The notes: generated by a model not told the origin, from the sequence alone. Positions 14,711 through 23,995 are shown, counted from the first letter of the stretch. The stretch: 37,080 nucleotides of DNA from an uncultured Blautia sp. (GCA_937900135.1 CALCDJ010000005.1:1-37080); one strand, 5' to 3'. Made by a program: numbers and translations.

Positions 14711-17127
14711 CAGCTTCTCAACTCGATTCCAAGACCTGTAAGGCCGTTTAAGATTTTCTTCATAACCGCTGTGATCTCTGCTTCTTCCAGTGTCTTATCA
14801 TGAGCGCGGAATACCACAGAATATGCCATGGATTTATATCCAGCCTTAATCTGGCTTCCTTCGTATACGTCAAACAATTCGTAGCTTTCCAGAATTTTTC
14901 CGCCCCGCTGTTCTAAAACATCCTCAATCTGTCCAGCCAGAACTTCCTTTGGAACTACCATACTTAAGTCACGGGTTACTGCAGGATATTTGGCAATTCC
15001 GTTAAACTTATGATTGAAACTTGCAAATTCCAGTACGGTAAGGATATCGATCACTGCCACATATGCCTTATCTCCAATGCCATACGCATCAGCCACCAGA
15101 GGATGCACCTCTCCAAGGTATCCCACAACAGTTCCCTCATAGGAAATGTTTGCCTGTCTTCCTGGATGAAGATAGGATTTCTCGCTGTCCGGTGTATAGT
15201 GAAGTTTCTTTTTCATGCCGATTTTTTCAAAGAACTCTTCACATACCCCTTTCATATCAAAGAAATCGCCGTTTCCATACATACCAAGCGTAAAGTGCAT
15301 CCGTTCTTCCGGAAGCTCTGTCAGAGGCAGGCTCTTAGGGCGATATACGTTTCCAAGCTCGTAAAGACGTACGTCTTTGTTTCTTCTATTATAATTGGTT
15401 GCCAGGGAAGTAAGCATACCGTTGATTGTTGTGGTTCTCATAATACTGTAGTCTTCCCCAAGAGGATTGCTGATGGTAATTCCTTGGCGAAGAGGACTGT
15501 CTGCAGGGAAGCGCAGCTTATCAAATACCTTTGGGCTTTCAAAGGAATACGTCATACCTTCTGAAAATCCACAGTATTCCGCAATATCTCTGGCCACCTG
15601 CTCAATACGAAGTTTAAACGGCATTTTTCCAGTGGTTGCTTCTCCTGTAGGCAGAGTTGTGGGAACCTTGTCGTATCCAAAGAAACGGATGACTTCTTCT
15701 GCCACATCCGCCATACAGTGAATGTCCTGACGGAAGGTAGGAGCTACGATCTCATTGGTTTCTTTGTCGTAGGTCAGTTCCACACGCGCCAGATAGCCCA
15801 GCATCTCTTCTACGGAAAGCTCTGTACCAAGAAGACGGTTGATTTTTTCCGGTTCAAAGGTTACCCGGGATGGAAGACGTTCTTCCTGGCATACATCCAC
15901 CATGCCTCCCACAACTTCTCCGGCGCCCAATTCTTCCATCAGCTGGCAGGCTCTGTCAATAGCAGCCTGGGCATTGTTGGGATCCAGACCTTTTTCAAAT
16001 TTTCCGGAAGCATCTGTACGAAGGCCAATTTTTTTGGAGGAAAGACGAATGCTGGTTCCGTCAAAGCATGCCGCTTCAAAAAGAACCGTTTTTACTTCGT
16101 CTGTAATCATGGAATTTTCCCCACCCATGATTCCAGCAATTCCCACTGGCTTCTTTCCATCGCAGATCATAAGAACAGAATCGTCCATTTCCCGTTCCTG
16201 TCCGTCCAGGGTTACAAATTTTTCCCCTTTTGCTGCGCGGCGGACAACAATTTCTTTTCCTTCGATGGTATCCAGATCATACGCATGCATAGGCTGGCCA
16301 AATTCTTCCATTACATAGTTGGTAATGTCCACCAGATTGTTGATCGGGCGGATTCCGTTGGCTGCCAGACATCTCTGCATCCACTTAGGAGAAGGACCGA
16401 TTTTTACATTTTTTACCACTCTGGCAACATAACGGGGGCAAAGCTCCGGATCTTCCACAGTTACCTTAATGTAATCGGATGTCTGTTCCTGATTTCCAGT
16501 CACCTTTACTTCTGGGGGACAGAATTTTTTCTGGAAAGTAGCTGCCGCTTCTCTTGCAATTCCAAGAACCCCATAACAGTCCACACGGTTGGAAGTAATC
16601 TCATATTCAAAGACCACATCATCCAGTCCCAGTGCTTTGATGGCGCTTTCTCCCACAACTGCATCTTCCGGAAAAATATAAATGCCATATTCCGGCGCTT
16701 CCGGATACATTTCTCTTGTGCTTCCCAGTTCTTCAATGGAGCACATCATACCGTAGGAATCAATTCCACGAAGCTTTCCTTTTTTGATTTTAACTCCACC
16801 TGGTGTTTTTTTGCCGTCATGGCCTCCGGCCACACGACCGCCGTCCAGAACAACGGGAACCTTGTCTCCCTCTTTTACGTTGGGAGCGCCTGTTACAATC
16901 TGGATGGTCTCCTCTCCCACGTTTACCTGGCAGATAATCAGTTTATCTGCATCCGGATGGGGTTCGATTTTTGTGATCTGGCCGATTACGATTTTCTCCA
17001 GATCTGCATCCAGAACCTCAAAGCCTTCTACCTTTGTTCCGGTTAATGTCATGGCGTCTGTATATTCCTGTGCGGTCACATCCAGATCCGGCACATATTG
17101 TTTAATCCAAGATAATGAAGTATTCAT
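14710..17127 (-). CDS. pheT: Phenylalanine-tRNA ligase beta subunit (805 aa)
   Basis: Beta subunit of the alpha2-beta2 synthetase that charges tRNA-Phe. The domain order is typical: N-terminal TRBD/EMAP-like tRNA-binding domain (EPHPDADKLIICQVNVG, residues about 40-150), B3/B4 editing domain (MHAYDLDTIEGKEIVVRRA region), B5 domains, the catalytic-like core (YSIMRTTTINGMLTSLATNYNRR), and a C-terminal ferredoxin-like anticodon-binding domain (KYPAVTRDLSMVVPKEV ... YSVVFRAHDKTL). The length is normal. It lies 80 bases after pheS with no terminator between, so both are under the T-box. Confidence 0.96.
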   Translation of the reverse strand: MNTSLSWIKQYVPDLDVTAQEYTDAMTLTGTKVEGFEVLDADLEKIVIGQITKIEPHPDADKLIICQVNVGEETIQIVTGAPNVKEGDKVPVVLDGGRVAGGHDGKKTPGGVKIKKGKLRGIDSYGMMCSIEELGSTREMYPEAPEYGIYIFPEDAVVGESAIKALGLDDVVFEYEITSNRVDCYGVLGIAREAAATFQKKFCPPEVKVTGNQEQTSDYIKVTVEDPELCPRYVARVVKNVKIGPSPKWMQRCLAANGIRPINNLVDITNYVMEEFGQPMHAYDLDTIEGKEIVVRRAAKGEKFVTLDGQEREMDDSVLMICDGKKPVGIAGIMGGENSMITDEVKTVLFEAACFDGTSIRLSSKKIGLRTDASGKFEKGLDPNNAQAAIDRACQLMEELGAGEVVGGMVDVCQEERLPSRVTFEPEKINRLLGTELSVEEMLGYLARVELTYDKETNEIVAPTFRQDIHCMADVAEEVIRFFGYDKVPTTLPTGEATTGKMPFKLRIEQVARDIAEYCGFSEGMTYSFESPKVFDKLRFPADSPLRQGITISNPLGEDYSIMRTTTINGMLTSLATNYNRRNKDVRLYELGNVYRPKSLPLTELPEERMHFTLGMYGNGDFFDMKGVCEEFFEKIGMKKKLHYTPDSEKSYLHPGRQANISYEGTVVGYLGEVHPLVADAYGIGDKAYVAVIDILTVLEFASFNHKFNGIAKYPAVTRDLSMVVPKEVLAGQIEDVLEQRGGKILESYELFDVYEGSQIKAGYKSMAYSVVFRAHDKTLEEAEITAVMKKILNGLTGLGIELRS

Positions 17128-17207
17128 TTCCTCTCATCCCTTCTTTGTAATATAATTTCGGTACACACTGTATTTTTGTGTTTTCTTTCCTGTCTTTTGC
17201 TTTGTCC

Positions 17208-18233
17208 TTAGAACTGTTTCAGGAATCGGATGTCGTTCTCATAGAGAAGTCTCATATCATCAATTTCATATTTTAACAAAGCAATACGCTCCAGGCCAAC
17301 GCCGAAGGCAAATCCAGTATACTCTTCCGGATCAATGCCACACATACGAAGAACGTTGGGATGTACCATACCGCAGCCCAGGATTTCAATCCATCCGGAG
17401 CCTTTACAGAAACGGCATCCTTTTCCTCCGCATTTGAAGCAGGAAACATCCACTTCTGCGCTTGGTTCTGTGAACGGGAAGTGATGGGGACGGAATTTTG
17501 TTTTTGTTTCCGGTCCGAACAATTCCTTGGCAAACTCCTGAAGGGTTCCTTTCAGGTCTGCAAAGGTGATATTTTTGTCAATTACCAGACCTTCAATCTG
17601 ATGGAAGGACGGCGAATGGGTGGCATCCACTTCATCAGAACGGAATACTCTTCCCGGTGCGATCATACGGATGGGAAGTTTGCCCTGTTCCATGGTACGC
17701 GCCTGTACTGGAGAAGTCTGGGAGCGAAGAAGAATGGAATCTGTAATAAAGAAGGTATCCTGTTCGTCTCTTGCCGGGTGATTTTCCGGAATATTTAATT
17801 TGGTAAAGTTATAATCTGCATATTCTACTTCCGGTCCTTCTACCACTTCATATCCCATACCAATGAAGATACGTTCTACCTCTTCCAGCGCAATGGTGTT
17901 TGGATGACGATGTCCGATTTTTGATTTCTTTGCAGGAAGGGTAACGTCAATGACTTCTGCCTTCATTTTTTCTTCCCGGGCTGCATCCTCTAATTTTTTC
18001 TTTGTCTCTTCCAGAATTCCTTCGATTTTTGCTCTTGTTTCATTGACCAGCTGTCCAACCTTAGGACGATCTTCCGGAGCCACATCTTTCATTCCTTTTA
18101 AGATTGCAGTAAGTTCACCTTTTTTTCCAAGATAAGCTACTCTTACTTCATTCAACTTATCCAGGCCTTCGGATTCTTCGATTCTCTTCTTGGCGGCGTC
18201 TGCCAGTTCCTGAAGTTTTTCTTTCATATCCAT
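17208..18233 (-). CDS. pheS: Phenylalanine-tRNA ligase alpha subunit (341 aa)
   Basis: Catalytic alpha subunit of phenylalanyl-tRNA synthetase. An N-terminal coiled coil (residues about 1-85) is followed by the class II core: IGHRHPNTIALEEVERIFIGMGYE, HPARDEQDTFF, SFHQIEGLVIDK (motif 2) and GFAFGVGLERIALLKY (motif 3). A CFKCGGKGCRFCKGSGW stretch with four Cys lies before the glycine-rich end and could bind zinc. It starts at 18233 after AAAGGAGACAAAGAACC. The leader upstream is a T-box riboswitch with a terminator, so expression responds to uncharged tRNA-Phe. Confidence 0.96.
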   Translation of the reverse strand: MDMKEKLQELADAAKKRIEESEGLDKLNEVRVAYLGKKGELTAILKGMKDVAPEDRPKVGQLVNETRAKIEGILEETKKKLEDAAREEKMKAEVIDVTLPAKKSKIGHRHPNTIALEEVERIFIGMGYEVVEGPEVEYADYNFTKLNIPENHPARDEQDTFFITDSILLRSQTSPVQARTMEQGKLPIRMIAPGRVFRSDEVDATHSPSFHQIEGLVIDKNITFADLKGTLQEFAKELFGPETKTKFRPHHFPFTEPSAEVDVSCFKCGGKGCRFCKGSGWIEILGCGMVHPNVLRMCGIDPEEYTGFAFGVGLERIALLKYEIDDMRLLYENDIRFLKQF

Positions 18234-18327
18234 GGTTCTTTGTCTCCTTTATGTTTATTTGATTCATTTCCAATTCCTATACACGCGAATTCCCAGGCAG
18301 GTACAGAGTGTAATGCTCCCTGAAAAT

Positions 18328-18577
18328 AAAAAAAGCTCCGTCCCCCAAAAAGGGACGAAGCATAAATCCGCGGTACCACCCTGATTCCTGTTCTATACAC
18401 AGGCACTCTGGTCTGCTTAACGCGCAGTTACGTCACTTCCTACTGTTATTTCAGAAATGCAGCTCCGGTGGGAAATTCAGGAATCATCTGAACTTAAGGA
18501 AGTTTTCAGCCGATGGCTTCCTCTCTCTGATAGAAAATAATTCCCTAAAAACACCTTCTAAGCCTTTTTTTTATTCT
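18328..18577 (-). promoter_or_regulatory. T-box riboswitch of pheST
   Basis: The minus strand carries the T-box core AGGGTGGTACCGCG (18369-18382), followed by a terminator with stem GCTTCGTCCC/GGGGACGGAGC (18335-18361) and a run of T. Upstream is a long stem I region of about 170 bases with several helices. UUC triplets suited to Phe occur in stem I, but I could not fix the specifier by eye. Position before pheS makes the amino acid clear. Confidence 0.93.
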
Positions 18578-18583
18578 TTTGTT

Positions 18584-18612
18584 ATAATGCCATATCCCTG
18601 TACGTTTGTCAA
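18584..18612 (-). promoter_or_regulatory. pheST promoter
   Basis: Leftward TTGACA (18607-18612), 17-base spacer and CATTAT (18584-18589). The transcript would enter the T-box leader directly. Confidence 0.6.
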
Positions 18613-18641
18613 GGGCGAGTTTCAGATCCTCACTGTCTCTG

Positions 18642-19523
18642 CTATTGTTTCTGGTCTTTTTCCTTGGACAAAAGCTCCTTCACCGACGCCTGAGCCTTTC
18701 GGAATTCCTTTTCAAAATATGCATTGATCTCCGCTCCATAAAGAACCAGATTCATACACACATACAGCCACAGCATAACCATGATCACTGCCGCCAGAGT
18801 TCCATCCAGATAACTGTAGCCTGGAAAGAATTCAAAATAAATGGAAAATCCATAAGAGAAAGCAAGCCAGGCCATGGCAGTAAGCAACGCTCCCGGCACC
18901 TGACTTTTCATGGTAGCCTTGCGGTTGGGGAGCACCTTGTACAAAACCATAAAGATAAAAAACAGCGCAATAAACACCACAAAGGTTCTTGCTCCGATAA
19001 TCCTGCCGATCATTTCTCCCAGAAAAGGAATGTATCTGGCTACCACTGCCTGGATCCGGTTGCCAAGAACCAAAAGGATCAGGCTTCCAATCAATGCCAC
19101 CACAAACAGCAGCGTATAAAACACGGAATAGATGCGGTTAATCAGCCAGTTACGAGTTTCACTTACATGATAAATGGAATTCAGTCCATTGATCAGCGCC
19201 TGGAGACCTTTTCCCGCAGACCAGAGGGCAAGTACCACAGAAATCGGGAGGATCGCTGTGTTTCCCTCATAGACAGTGGCCAGAATTCCCAGAATAAATC
19301 CCTGGATATTTTCCGGAATGATACTCATAATTCCTCTTCGCAGCAGATTATAAGTCAGAGGAGTGTAAGGGATGATCGCAGTAAGAAAAAGAACAAAGGG
19401 AATAAAAGACATAATAAGGAAATATGCCGCCTGCGCTGCATATGCTCCCACATGATCATTTTTAATTCTCGACAGCAGGCCCATGACTTTCTGCACCACA
19501 GACCACTCTTTTATCTTTTTCAT
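18642..19523 (-). CDS. YihY/BrkB-family membrane protein (293 aa)
   Basis: A polytopic inner membrane protein of the YihY/virulence factor BrkB family, long mislabelled RNase BN. About six hydrophobic helices are visible (near residues 34-54, 89-110, 135-156, 183-205, 214-235 and 248-270). Family-like parts are AYAAQAAYFLIMSFIPFVLFL, LWSAGKGLQALINGLNSIYH and SYLDGTLAAVIMVMLWLYVCMNLVLYGAEINA. The C-terminus is a short charged tail. The substrate is not known. It has its own promoter and precedes the pheST promoter on the same strand. Confidence 0.88.
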   Translation of the reverse strand: MKKIKEWSVVQKVMGLLSRIKNDHVGAYAAQAAYFLIMSFIPFVLFLTAIIPYTPLTYNLLRRGIMSIIPENIQGFILGILATVYEGNTAILPISVVLALWSAGKGLQALINGLNSIYHVSETRNWLINRIYSVFYTLLFVVALIGSLILLVLGNRIQAVVARYIPFLGEMIGRIIGARTFVVFIALFFIFMVLYKVLPNRKATMKSQVPGALLTAMAWLAFSYGFSIYFEFFPGYSYLDGTLAAVIMVMLWLYVCMNLVLYGAEINAYFEKEFRKAQASVKELLSKEKDQKQ

Positions 19524-19585
19524 TGCTCTCTCCTGTTTCCTGACTTTATGCGTTTCTGCCGTAAATCCCCTGGCATTTCAAAATT

Positions 19586-19614
19586 ATCATATCATGAAAC
19601 ACGCTTTCTGACAA
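19586..19614 (-). promoter_or_regulatory. Promoter of the YihY/BrkB gene
   Basis: Leftward TTGTCA (19609-19614), 17-base spacer, TATGAT (19586-19591). Confidence 0.6.
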
Positions 19615-19632
19615 GCATACCGCCCATACAGA

Positions 19633-20862
19633 CTAATCCAAAACAGAATCATAGTCGCAGATTTCCACGTTATTAAAAAAATACCGGAGAATTTCTTCAT
19701 AAGAATACCCTTCCAATGCCATTTCATTGGCTGCGTTCTGACTCATCCCCACTCCATGTCCATAACCCTTCCCCTGGATGCGGACCTCTGTATCCGGAAC
19801 TACATCCATGGTAAAGTATGCACTGGGGAGCAGGTTTCCCCCTTCTTCTGTGTTTCCATTCTTCTGAGTCAGGGAAATTCCCTTTGGAGAAAGAAACTCC
19901 CGGATGCTGTACTCTTCCTGCAGCGTATGCTCCTGATTCTCTCCTGCTATACGAAGGCCAGTAACGGCTCCGCTTTGATTCTTTCGCGTAATCTCTAAGG
20001 TTTTTAGCGCATCTTCCCCCAGCCAGTTCTTTGCCCGTTCCTTAAGAACGTCCCAGGGAATGGATACCTGCCAGGCGCTCCAGGGAGACTCCTGGTCAAA
20101 GGTGCAGGTAACACTTTTTAAGTAGGAGGCTGCTTCTGTGGCGCCCCATACCTCATCGGTACTGGTGACTCCCGGGGAAGTGGAAAAATAATATGCCTGA
20201 ATAAGCATACCGTCCTGACAAAGCACTTTTCCCCTGGTCAGCTCCACTGCCTGTGCAGTGCTCTCTCTGGAAGCAATATTTCCATATACCTGGAAGTTCA
20301 CACTGTCATCCACATCCCCACCGTATTCCTTCATCCGTCTTTCCTCCATCTGTTTGCAGGCATAAGTCCGGGCGCAGACAGCCTGGGCCATCAATGCCTC
20401 CTTCTCATAGGTGGAGGGCATTTCACTTGGCACAACCGTCTTAAGATATTCCTCCAGGGGCAGTTCGTTCACAAGAACCAATCCCTGTTCTCTTTTGTGG
20501 ATTTCCAGCGTTCCCTGATAAACAGGCGCGCCCTCCTGACGTTGGAGAGATTCCACACAAATCCCCTCTTCTTCCTCTGGCAGAATCAGAGGTCCTTCCA
20601 AAAGGGCATCGCTCTGGGGTGTGTACGTCTTACGTTCTCCCTGGGTCAGAACTGTAACGGAAGGATGGTAATAGCTTTCGTAGGAAGAATCCATAAGAAC
20701 CACCCGTATGGTTTTTTCTTTCCGCGGCTCTGCTTCTTCCTTTGCCGGTTCTGTTTCCTGCTCCATAAGAGACAGGGTCACAGCTTCATTCAGAAGAGCC
20801 AGCCATGCCAAAAGCAGGGCAAGCAGCACTTTTTTTCCATAAAAAATTCTGGTTTTCCTCAT
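19633..20862 (-). CDS. SpoIID/LytB-domain protein (409 aa)
   Basis: Related to SpoIID, the lytic transglycosylase used during forespore engulfment, and to the amidase enhancer LytB. A membrane anchor lies at residues about 11-32, then an acidic linker, then the SpoIID domain: LPLEEYLKTVVPSEMPSTYEKEALMAQAV, read in parts, with the catalytic-type Glu in PSEMP, ARTYACKQ, YYFSTSPGVT and the closing GKGYGHGVGMSQNAANEMA. The family role is peptidoglycan cleavage outside the membrane. The first ATG has no good ribosome binding site, and I see no clear SigE-type promoter. SpoIIQ or other sporulation genes are not adjacent, so it could be a paralogue of the true spoIID. It follows galM by 57 bases. 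Confidence 0.85.
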   Translation of the reverse strand: MRKTRIFYGKKVLLALLLAWLALLNEAVTLSLMEQETEPAKEEAEPRKEKTIRVVLMDSSYESYYHPSVTVLTQGERKTYTPQSDALLEGPLILPEEEEGICVESLQRQEGAPVYQGTLEIHKREQGLVLVNELPLEEYLKTVVPSEMPSTYEKEALMAQAVCARTYACKQMEERRMKEYGGDVDDSVNFQVYGNIASRESTAQAVELTRGKVLCQDGMLIQAYYFSTSPGVTSTDEVWGATEAASYLKSVTCTFDQESPWSAWQVSIPWDVLKERAKNWLGEDALKTLEITRKNQSGAVTGLRIAGENQEHTLQEEYSIREFLSPKGISLTQKNGNTEEGGNLLPSAYFTMDVVPDTEVRIQGKGYGHGVGMSQNAANEMALEGYSYEEILRYFFNNVEICDYDSVLD

Positions 20863-20919
20863 ATCATACTATATGCGAAAAACCAGAAATCATGATTCGT
20901 AATCCTATGTTTCCAAAAA

Positions 20920-21981
20920 TCAGTCTTTGGTATAAAAACGATAAGAAGTGACAGAGCGGTAAGTCTCCCCGGCTTCCAGAATAGGAGAATGGAACGCTTC
21001 CACATTTACTGCATTGGGTTCTGTCTGTGTTTCCAGGCAGAAGCCGTCTCTCTTATGATAGATATGACCGTTTTTGCCCTTTTCGTCTTCGATAAAATTA
21101 CCGGCATAGAACTGAACGCCTGGGCAGTCTGAAATAACGTCCATGGCAATTCCTGTCTTTTGGGAATATGCGCTAGCAATCAGTCTGCGGCTTCCCTTTG
21201 CGTAATTGTCTGTCACAAAATTGTGATCATATCCCCCGGTATATACAAGCTGCTGAAAATCTGAATCAATGGCATCTCCAATAGCTCTTGCCTTGGTAAA
21301 GTCCATTGGTGTTCCCTCTACAGACGCGTATTCTCCCGTAGGAATGGATTTGCTGTCCCGAACCGGTGTATAGAATCTGGCGTGGATGGTAAGAAGCTGA
21401 TCCAAAATAGAGCCGCTTCCCTCTCCAGCAAGATTAAAATAAGAATGATTGGTCAGATTGGCTACGGTATCCTTATCGCTGACACCCTGATATGTAATCT
21501 TCAGCTCATTTTCCTCTGTAAATTCGTACTTTACTGACACCCGGAATTCTCCAGGAAAACCACTCTCTCCCTCTGGACTGATTCTGGACAAGGTAATGCT
21601 GTTTTTCTCCTGGGAAAGTTCTTCCACCTTCCACATTTTCTTTTCAAATCCATCTGGACCGCTGTGAAGATTATTCTCGTTCTCATTGGGTGTTAAACGG
21701 TATTCCTTTCCGTAAATGGAAAATCTGGAATCATCGATGCGGTTTCCGTTACGACCGATCACTGCTCCAAAAAAGCAGTTGTTCTGAATGTAACCTTCTA
21801 CATCATCATAACCAAGCACCACATCCACAAGTTTCCCAAGGCGATCCGGAACCACGGCCTTAACCAGAAAACAGCCGTAATCAAGAACCTCTATGTAGGC
21901 GCCGGATTGATTCTCCAGATGGTATAATGTTACGTCTTCCCCTGTGGGAAGTTCTCCAAAATTTCTCTGTGTAATCCCCAT
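20920..21981 (-). CDS. galM: Aldose 1-epimerase (galactose mutarotase) (353 aa)
   Basis: Interconverts alpha and beta anomers of galactose and related sugars, the first step of the Leloir route. Visible are YGCFLVKAVVPDR, GAVIGRNGNRI, NLTNHSYFNLAGEG with the catalytic His, and GVQFYAGNF and FCLETQTEPNAVN with the catalytic Glu. The start at 21981 is chosen because TTGGAGGACATAAT lies in front; the longer frame would translate the 6S RNA. Only 17 bases separate it from the T-run of the 6S gene. No promoter is visible in that gap, so transcription probably comes from read-through. Confidence 0.92.
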   Translation of the reverse strand: MGITQRNFGELPTGEDVTLYHLENQSGAYIEVLDYGCFLVKAVVPDRLGKLVDVVLGYDDVEGYIQNNCFFGAVIGRNGNRIDDSRFSIYGKEYRLTPNENENNLHSGPDGFEKKMWKVEELSQEKNSITLSRISPEGESGFPGEFRVSVKYEFTEENELKITYQGVSDKDTVANLTNHSYFNLAGEGSGSILDQLLTIHARFYTPVRDSKSIPTGEYASVEGTPMDFTKARAIGDAIDSDFQQLVYTGGYDHNFVTDNYAKGSRRLIASAYSQKTGIAMDVISDCPGVQFYAGNFIEDEKGKNGHIYHKRDGFCLETQTEPNAVNVEAFHSPILEAGETYRSVTSYRFYTKD

Positions 21982-21998
21982 ATTATGTCCTCCAACAC

Positions 21999-22193
21999 AA
22001 AAAAAGAATCCCGGAATGCCGTTCCCTTCTCTTTGACGCCTAGCAGCTGCTAGGTGGGTGTCCGCAACAGATCTTCTGTCTTCCACAACGAGAGGCCTGA
22101 CATCCAACCTGCGATTTAGGATTCCCTTTATGTCAATGTAGGTTCAAAATAAAAAGGGGCCTCGCACATTCCAGGATTGCTGTTCTTATTTGT
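21999..22193 (-). ncRNA. ssrS: 6S RNA
   Basis: An untranslated transcript of about 190 nt with its own strong promoter and a 3' T-run. Its ends pair: AATCCTGGAATG near the 5' end matches CATTCCGGGATT just before the T-run, forming the long closing stem expected of 6S RNA. Inner parts (TTTTGAACCTACA, GGATGTCAGGCCTC, GTGGAAGACAG, GTTGCGGACACCCACCTAG) agree with my memory of clostridial 6S RNAs and allow a large central bubble. 6S RNA binds the SigA holoenzyme. Identification is by structure, size and remembered sequence; a covariance search would settle it. Confidence 0.78.
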
Positions 22194-22201
22194 TGTCTCT
22201 T

Positions 22202-22230
22202 ATTATACTCTAGTATATGATTTTTTTCAA
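22202..22230 (-). promoter_or_regulatory. 6S RNA promoter
   Basis: Leftward TTGAAA (22225-22230), 17-base spacer, perfect TATAAT (22202-22207). It also appears to be the only promoter available to galM. Confidence 0.82.
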
Positions 22231-22265
22231 CAGAAAATGCAAATGGATTCTTTTATTTTTTATTC

Positions 22266-22295
22266 AGAAAAACAGCGCTGCAAATGCAGCGCTGT
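22266..22295 (-). terminator. pckA terminator
   Basis: Stem ACAGCGCTGCA/TGCAGCGCTGT (22272-22295) with a two-base loop, followed on the minus strand by TTTTT. It lies 11 bases after the pckA stop. Confidence 0.85.
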
Positions 22296-22306
22296 CCATG
22301 ATTTTC

Positions 22307-23995
22307 TTATAATTCGTTTACAACCTTCTTAACTGCTTCAAGAGCTTCGTCTGGAAGTTTGTCGTAACCACCTTTATCTGTTGCAAATTTCTCAACAGCA
22401 TTTACACGGTTTTCCATAGCGTTCTTTAATGCTGCTCTGTACTCGTCGTTGTTGAGATCCGGCTCAAAGCCTTCCCAATCCATGATCTCGATGTCGCTGA
22501 AATCTCCCCATTTATGGAAAGATGCTTTTTCTTCAACGATCGTTTCCAGAATGCCAAGAGTATCTTTCGGCTGAACTTTTTTGCCCATGAAATCACCAGT
22601 GTTGATGATATAGCAGTCTACGTTCTTCTCATCTACAAGTTTTTTGAATTTCTCGTAGTCGTTTGCCAGAGGATAAGTTCTGAATGGATTTGCATATGGT
22701 ACGATACGCAGTGCATTCAGGTCTGTTCCTACTTTTACACGCTCAGCGGTAGAAGTTTTGGTAGCCAGAGTTGCACCCATAACAGATGCAAGAGCAGCGC
22801 CTTTTAATTTTACTACTGGCGGGATGGTTGGGTCTTTCATGATCCAGAAGATTGCGTTAACAGGAGCGTCGATCTTATCTACGCGGTTCGGAGACCACAG
22901 TTTGGATTTGAGCGCACGGCCGTTACCGTTACGGATATCTTCTGTCACAAGCTGGATCTTGCCTTCATCATCCAGAGTTGCAGAACAGTTCTGAGCAGAT
23001 AACAGATACTTATTGTCTGCACAGCCTGTTGGATAGTCTGCTGTCTTATCAAAGTAAGTCGGCTCCAGAGCGATGGATGCACAGGTATCTGTGTTGATGA
23101 TGAATGCATCGTCATGAAGAACTTTGATCTCGTATTTTCCATTGTGTTTTGCATGGGTCAGAGTGGATTTACCAGATCCAGACAGACCATATACAGAAGC
23201 CACGAAGGTTCTTCCGTCATCCAGTAAGTATTCTTTCTGTCCTCCATGGCAGGATGCATAACCGTTACGGTTTGCGATTGCCCATGCCATTGTCAGAGTA
23301 CCTTTTTTGTGCTCACCAAAGTATCTCATACCAAGGATACATGCACAGTTCTGGTCTGTATCAAAGTAACACAGAGTCAGAGGATCGCTTAAACAGCTGT
23401 AGTCAACATCCGGACGCTCTCTTGGGATCCACTGAGGATCGGAGAAGATATAGATATCCGGCTCGTTTCCATCGCCAACAGCTTTGGAATTTTTGTACAT
23501 TTTTATATATTCATCAGACATATACTGGAAATTCAGCATCCAGTTGTACATGATATTCTCTTCTCCTTCTGGAATCAGAAGATGAGCCTTTACCATGAAT
23601 TCCGGATCCAGTCCTACGAAAACTTCCGCATGGTACATTTTTTTCCATCGAGCTTCGTAAACAGCATCCATTGCTACCTTGTCCAGTTTTACGCTGTCAA
23701 CGCCCGGTTCGCCTTTGATACGGCGGGCTGCTGCGTAACGTCCTGTTACCGCACCGTCGTTAAAAAGAAGGACTTTTGCGTCTTTGTCAAGACCAAACTC
23801 TTCACCTCTGTAAACCGGCATATCGGTTACGATGGTTCCTGGAGAATTTTTTGCTAATTCATAAGCCTGTTTTAAAGTATTTACTTTCACTACGTTATTT
23901 CCGTAGAAAGCAGCTTCAATGATTGAACGGGTTTTGGAAAAACCTACTTTGCCTGCTCCAATTTCACTAATTGGGTAATAAGCTTTTGTTGACAT
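22307..23995 (-). CDS. pckA: Phosphoenolpyruvate carboxykinase, ATP type, divergent (562 aa)
   Basis: Interconverts oxaloacetate and phosphoenolpyruvate with ATP/ADP; in fermenting anaerobes it often runs towards oxaloacetate. The nucleotide loop YGLSGSGKSTL is near residue 272, followed by HDDAFIIN (kinase-2 Asp region), EPTYFDKTADYPTG and TEDIRNGNGRALKSK. The substrate-binding Arg motif normally written GRSPKDK is replaced by TGRYAAARR, so it belongs to a divergent branch. AAAGGAGGAAAAAAT lies before the ATG. It has its own promoter and a strong terminator, hence is monocistronic. Confidence 0.88.
   Translation of the reverse strand: MSTKAYYPISEIGAGKVGFSKTRSIIEAAFYGNNVVKVNTLKQAYELAKNSPGTIVTDMPVYRGEEFGLDKDAKVLLFNDGAVTGRYAAARRIKGEPGVDSVKLDKVAMDAVYEARWKKMYHAEVFVGLDPEFMVKAHLLIPEGEENIMYNWMLNFQYMSDEYIKMYKNSKAVGDGNEPDIYIFSDPQWIPRERPDVDYSCLSDPLTLCYFDTDQNCACILGMRYFGEHKKGTLTMAWAIANRNGYASCHGGQKEYLLDDGRTFVASVYGLSGSGKSTLTHAKHNGKYEIKVLHDDAFIINTDTCASIALEPTYFDKTADYPTGCADNKYLLSAQNCSATLDDEGKIQLVTEDIRNGNGRALKSKLWSPNRVDKIDAPVNAIFWIMKDPTIPPVVKLKGAALASVMGATLATKTSTAERVKVGTDLNALRIVPYANPFRTYPLANDYEKFKKLVDEKNVDCYIINTGDFMGKKVQPKDTLGILETIVEEKASFHKWGDFSDIEIMDWEGFEPDLNNDEYRAALKNAMENRVNAVEKFATDKGGYDKLPDEALEAVKKVVNEL

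Noticed and set aside
15718..17046. Long plus-strand ORF (442 aa) inside pheT
   Set aside because: It is antisense to a clear pheT with all domains; its translation is Cys/Phe/His-rich without any family pattern and lacks a ribosome binding site.
18606..19676. Plus-strand ORF (356 aa) over the YihY/BrkB gene
   Set aside because: Very rich in His, Ser and Gln, as expected for the complement of a membrane protein gene; it also crosses the promoter of that gene.
21982..22107. N-terminal extension of galM
   Set aside because: The extra 42 codons lie within the 6S RNA and its T-run; the ATG at 21981 has a proper ribosome binding site.
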